Shown piece after piece: positions 61,047-64,000 of a stretch of DNA of 64,000 bases. Where the stretch lies: positions 134,114 to 198,113 of the forward strand of contig NZ_JAAUOE010000007.1 of the NCBI RefSeq assembly GCF_017114915.1. Direction: 5' to 3'. The translations under genes and the position numbers were made by a program. How positions within the stretch are numbered: position 1 is the first letter of the stretch; each line of letters starts with the position of its first letter. Under the pieces are notes generated by a model. It was not told the DNA's origin and ran no database searches. It was given only the letters and a program-made list of their open reading frames with translations. Source of the DNA: Pseudomonas frederiksbergensis. GTDB lineage: Bacteria; Pseudomonadota; Gammaproteobacteria; Pseudomonadales; Pseudomonadaceae.

Positions 61047-62428
61047 CCGTGAGCGCGCCGGTAGTTCTGATGGGCGGTGCATTCATGCTTGCAGCGGGTG
61101 TCGTCCTGGCGCAAACCTCTGCCGCAACGCCGACCGCGGTCAGTGCCTCGACGTTTTCCACCGACCTCATGCAGTTGTATCGCGAGGCCCGGCTGGAAGA
61201 TCCGCGGGTATTGGCCTCCTATTCGCGAGCTAAGGCGGGCCAGGAACATCAGCGCGAGGCCTTGGGTGCGCTGTTGCCGCAGGTATCGCTCAACGCCGGG
61301 ACGAATCGGATCCATCAGGAAAGCGATCTGGTGCAGCAGAGTTACGATAGCGAAAACTACAGCCTGGTGCTGCGTCAGTACCTCTACAACAAGGCCGCGT
61401 GGGAGAACTACCAAAAATTTAAAAGCCTGGCCAAGCAGTCCGAATCGGAAGCGCTGGAAACCCAGGCCGAGGCCACGGTGGAACTGGCGCAGCGTTACTT
61501 TGCCGCGTTGGCGGCCGAGGATGAACTGGAGTTGGTGAGGGCGGAGCGTCAAACCACGCAAAAGAGTCTGGACAGGGTCAATGCGTTGTACGAAAAGCAG
61601 ATGGCAATGATCACCGATCAGCTCGACCTCAAGGCCCGGGTAGATTTGCTGGCGGCGCAGGAGCTCGATGCCCGGAACCAGGCCAGTATCAGTCGCGAGG
61701 CACTGGCGGAGATCGTCGGCCGGCCGGTCAAGGAAAAGCTCAACCGGATTCGCGATGACGTGCAATTACGGGTTTCGGCGCAGAGCCTTGAAAGCTGGGT
61801 GCGCGAGGGCATGGCGCTGAACCCGGCGCTCAAGGCCAACGAAAGCGGTGTCGAAGCAGCGGGCGCAGCGTTGCGCAGCGGCAAGGGCGGGCACTATCCG
61901 ACCTTGAGCCTTACCCTGAGCGCGCAGCAGACCAACGAGGGCTACAACAACGCTCTGGCGCCGCGTACCGACAGTTACGTCGCCGGTATTGGTGTGCAAG
62001 TGCCGCTGTATAGCGGCGGCTCAACCTCAGCGAGGGTGCGTGGGCTCTACCAGGATCAGATTACGGCCGAGCAGCAGCTGGAATCGGTCCAGCGCCGGGT
62101 GGTCAAGGAGATCACCAGCGCTTACCTGACCGCCAATTCGAGCGCAGAGAAGATCAGTGCAAGCCGCAATGCCCTGGCCTCGGCGCAGCTGTCCAGAGTG
62201 GCGGCGGAGAAAGCGCTCACCTACGGCATGGTCAATGCCGTCGATGTACTGACCAGCGTACGCAACGAATTCCGGGCTCGTCGTGATCTGCTCAAGACGC
62301 AATACGACTTCATTACCAATGTCCTGACGCTCAATCGCTGGGCAGGAAAGCCGCCCGCCGAGGGTGTCGAAAACGTCAATGCCTGGTTGAGCCCCGGCAG
62401 CCCCGCCCAAAACCTCACTTCCCCCTGA
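61043..62428 (+). CDS. TolC-family outer-membrane channel (PrtF/AprF type)
   Basis: This 461-residue TolC-type protein has a signal peptide (about 1-23, ending VLA-QT) and the TolC pattern of two repeats: LMQLYREARLEDPRVLASYS near the mature start, then long helices (ALETQAEATVELAQRYFAAL) and GIGVQVPLYSGGSTSARVRG in the second half. ATGA coupling with the adaptor gene shows a single operon. A terminator follows at 62458. Confidence 0.93.
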   Translation: MTVSAPVVLMGGAFMLAAGVVLAQTSAATPTAVSASTFSTDLMQLYREARLEDPRVLASYSRAKAGQEHQREALGALLPQVSLNAGTNRIHQESDLVQQSYDSENYSLVLRQYLYNKAAWENYQKFKSLAKQSESEALETQAEATVELAQRYFAALAAEDELELVRAERQTTQKSLDRVNALYEKQMAMITDQLDLKARVDLLAAQELDARNQASISREALAEIVGRPVKEKLNRIRDDVQLRVSAQSLESWVREGMALNPALKANESGVEAAGAALRSGKGGHYPTLSLTLSAQQTNEGYNNALAPRTDSYVAGIGVQVPLYSGGSTSARVRGLYQDQITAEQQLESVQRRVVKEITSAYLTANSSAEKISASRNALASAQLSRVAAEKALTYGMVNAVDVLTSVRNEFRARRDLLKTQYDFITNVLTLNRWAGKPPAEGVENVNAWLSPGSPAQNLTSP

Positions 62429-62913
62429 TCCCGCCAGACAATACCGATGTTGTATCCCCGGCCTGACTGGACGCTGCCAGGCCGGTTTTTCAATGCGCGT
62501 CCCACTCACCGGCGAGGCAGATTTCGCCGATAAATTGACGCCATTATTATTTCTGTAATTGTTCATGCACCATTCGTCGGTTAATTGACGATTTTGATCG
62601 GAAACAGACGTTGCTCGCAGGTGGTCCCAGTGAGCCTAAGACCTTGATTTTCTAGGGGTGAGGAGCTCTCGGGAGTGTCGGCCGGGCTACCCGCATGAGG
62701 CGTGAGTCGACGACCGGCGGAAGGGCGGGCCGGCAGCGCGCTGTGCTGGCCTAGACTCAGTTGAGCGGCTGGTAGCAGCCCATCATCATGCGCAAGCCAT
62801 TGATGATTATTCCTATTTATGTTGTTTTCGATGGCTTTGCCCGGCGAGCTGCTGATCCAGAAAGGCCAGCGTTTGCAGTCCATAGTCCATTGTTCACGGG
62901 AGTCAGGAAAGTA
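62429..62913. other. 485-nt region between the secretion operon and the LuxR gene
   Basis: The stretch holds the operon terminator at 62458-62490, an AT-rich part (62540-62600), and the LuxR gene's upstream region. An in-frame extension of the LuxR reading to 62788 exists, but it is not conserved in character and lacks a better ribosome site. Nothing else was seen. Confidence 0.5.
62458..62490 (+). terminator. Terminator of the type I secretion operon
   Basis: CCGGCCTG (62458-62465) pairs with CAGGCCGG (62478-62485), followed by TTTTT. Confidence 0.85.
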
Positions 62914-63633
62914 ATGACGGCCCAAAGAAAACCAATACGTGTGATGCTGATCGATTGTCGTCCCCTCGTTCTCATGGGTCTTCAAGACGTGATCAATGCC
63001 AGGAAGCCTCAGATGGAAGTGAGCGGCCAGGCCACCACCTATACCAATGCGCTGGACCTTGCCGATCAGTTGCGTCCCGATGTCATTTTTTTCAGTTTCT
63101 TTCCGGATGCGCTGAACCCGCTGGCGGTCATCACGGGGCTCGCCCGTAGCGCCGAAATGAAAGTGCTGGTGCTCAAGGGCCTGTACGAAACCATCCCCGT
63201 TGCCCAGGCGATAGAAGCGGGCGCACGTGGCATCGTGCTGGCAGAAGACCCGACGGAATCGATCATCCGCGCCATCGTCAAGGTCCACCATCGTGACATC
63301 GGACTGAACAGATCCTGGGCCGTTGGGCTTTCCGGCTATGCCGCGACCGGGCATATGCCCTTGAAACGCAGTTTGGAGCAGGTGAAACAGGCGCAGTTGA
63401 CGCTGCGCGAGAGGGAACTGATTCGCGCCATCGTGGGGGATCCGTCCGCCAAATACATGTGCATCGCCGGGCGCCTGGGCATCAGCGAGCACACCGTGCA
63501 CAACCACCTCAGCAACATCTATCAAAAGCTTCATCTCGTTAATCGCATTGATTTGCTGATGTACGCGCAGAAACACGGGCTCACCGACAATAACGAAGAC
63601 CCTCCCGAGTCCACTCGGGCGCAATCGGACTGA
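62914..63633 (+). CDS. LuxR-family regulator with a degenerate receiver domain
   Basis: This 239-residue protein has the NarL/FixJ layout, but the receiver lacks key residues. The acidic pocket is reduced to Asp14 (VMLIDCRPL instead of VDDH), the phosphoacceptor position is Ser61 (DVIFFSFFPD), and the Lys position is Ala110 (GIVLAEDP). The C-terminal HTH is intact (LTLRERELIRAIVGDPSAKY, RLGISEHTVHNHLSNIYQKL). It probably works without phosphorylation. AGGAAA precedes ATG 62914. Its position next to a type I secretion system suggests control of that system or of the substrate encoded beyond the window edge. Confidence 0.85.
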   Translation: MTAQRKPIRVMLIDCRPLVLMGLQDVINARKPQMEVSGQATTYTNALDLADQLRPDVIFFSFFPDALNPLAVITGLARSAEMKVLVLKGLYETIPVAQAIEAGARGIVLAEDPTESIIRAIVKVHHRDIGLNRSWAVGLSGYAATGHMPLKRSLEQVKQAQLTLRERELIRAIVGDPSAKYMCIAGRLGISEHTVHNHLSNIYQKLHLVNRIDLLMYAQKHGLTDNNEDPPESTRAQSD

Positions 63634-63937
63634 CCGGACTGACGGGTGCGTGCCAATGTGCGGCGCACGCAGTCATGGGGCAGGGGACAAACGTGTTCCT
63701 GTACGCCCGGCAATGGCGGTAATAGCCTCTATCCGACCCAAAACACCCTGACCCATTGTTTAGATGTGCAGCAGCACCAGGGGCTGTTTGCGGCGGCGTT
63801 GGTGTGCCTGGTGTCAAAGGCTTCGCACCCCTTGAACCCGGGAAACTCGTCGGGTCTTGTTGGCTCAGGAACGAAACGGCCCAAATGAAAACGGCCTGGC
63901 CCCTTATGGGAGCCAGGCCGTTTGCCCTCAGTGATGT
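63634..63937. other. 304-nt intergenic region, no gene seen
   Basis: No ORF with a ribosome site or family signature was found. It contains the terminator at 63888-63923 near its right end. Confidence 0.6.
63888..63923 (-). terminator. Terminator of the minus-strand gene at the right edge
   Basis: AAACGGCCTGGC and GCCAGGCCGTTT form a perfect 12-bp stem with an 11-nt loop. On the minus strand a TTTT tract follows. It lies 14 nt after the stop of the partial gene. Confidence 0.75.
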
Positions 63938-64000
63938 TTAGACAATGTCGCCGCTATCGATGTTGGTCACACCGACCAACTGGATGATGGCGGTGATGCC
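63938..64000 (-). CDS. C-terminal end of an unidentified protein, possibly a type I secreted substrate
   Basis: Twenty codons and a stop are visible: GITAIIQLVGVTNIDSGDIV. The short, hydrophobic C-terminus with a final acidic-hydrophobic pattern and no basic residues resembles C-terminal secretion signals of RTX-type substrates. The adjacent complete type I secretion operon makes this attractive. The fragment is too short to be sure of any family. Confidence 0.4.
   Translation of the reverse strand, partial: GITAIIQLVGVTNIDSGDIV

Overview
The window looks like a fluorescent-group Pseudomonas chromosome. The order gacA (TTG start), uvrC, pgsA, tRNA-Gly is the usual Pseudomonas arrangement, coding sequence is GC-rich, and aromatic catabolism is extensive. 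All calls come from reading the sequence; no database search was run.

Left part, 1-21.5 kb. A DAHP synthase gene runs off the left edge on the minus strand. It is preceded by an aromatic-rich leader peptide, a strong hairpin with a T-tract, and a second short aromatic-rich ORF, which together look like an attenuation system. Next come a nitrilase-family hydrolase, a GNAT acetyltransferase, gacA-uvrC-pgsA and tRNA-Gly. The tRNA is followed by a decayed P4-type integrase and a fused acidic ORF, probably the remains of an island. Then come parDE, an MFS transporter with a LysR regulator, an NfeD/ClpP-class membrane protease, the scar of a siderophore-type ABC transporter, an Lrp regulator divergent from an amino acid permease, a LysE exporter, an anthranilate-synthase-I paralogue with a truncated amidotransferase partner, a DUF2790 protein, a secreted alpha/beta hydrolase, and glutathione-independent formaldehyde dehydrogenase.

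Middle part, 21.9-54 kb. This is an aromatic (lignin monomer) catabolic island with nested regulators. A NylB-like hydrolase, a porin and a polyamine-type binding protein form one operon beside a TetR gene. An XylR-type sigma-54 activator faces a well-formed -24/-12 promoter that leads into an aldehyde dehydrogenase, coniferyl alcohol dehydrogenase, and an envelope module (DUF1302, DUF1329, Ycf48-like propeller, MMPL/RND). Then come an aromatic-acid MFS transporter, an OprD porin, a FerR-like MarR regulator, ech-vdh-fcs, vanR, vanAB, pcaQ, pcaHG and a PQQ-dependent quinate/glucose-type dehydrogenase. Together the enzymes can carry coniferyl alcohol to coniferaldehyde, ferulate, feruloyl-CoA, vanillin, vanillate, protocatechuate and beta-carboxymuconate. 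The vanillate demethylation step releases formaldehyde, which FdhA at 20.2 kb can oxidise. Candidate operators for VanR, PcaQ and the MarR regulator are visible.

Right part, 54-64 kb. A TetR regulator overlaps a 3-hydroxyacyl-CoA dehydrogenase followed upstream by a thiolase, with a divergent AraC regulator. A complete type I secretion system (ABC ATPase, HlyD-like adaptor, TolC-like protein) follows, then a LuxR regulator with a degenerate receiver domain. The last bases hold the C-terminus of a minus-strand protein that may be a secreted substrate.
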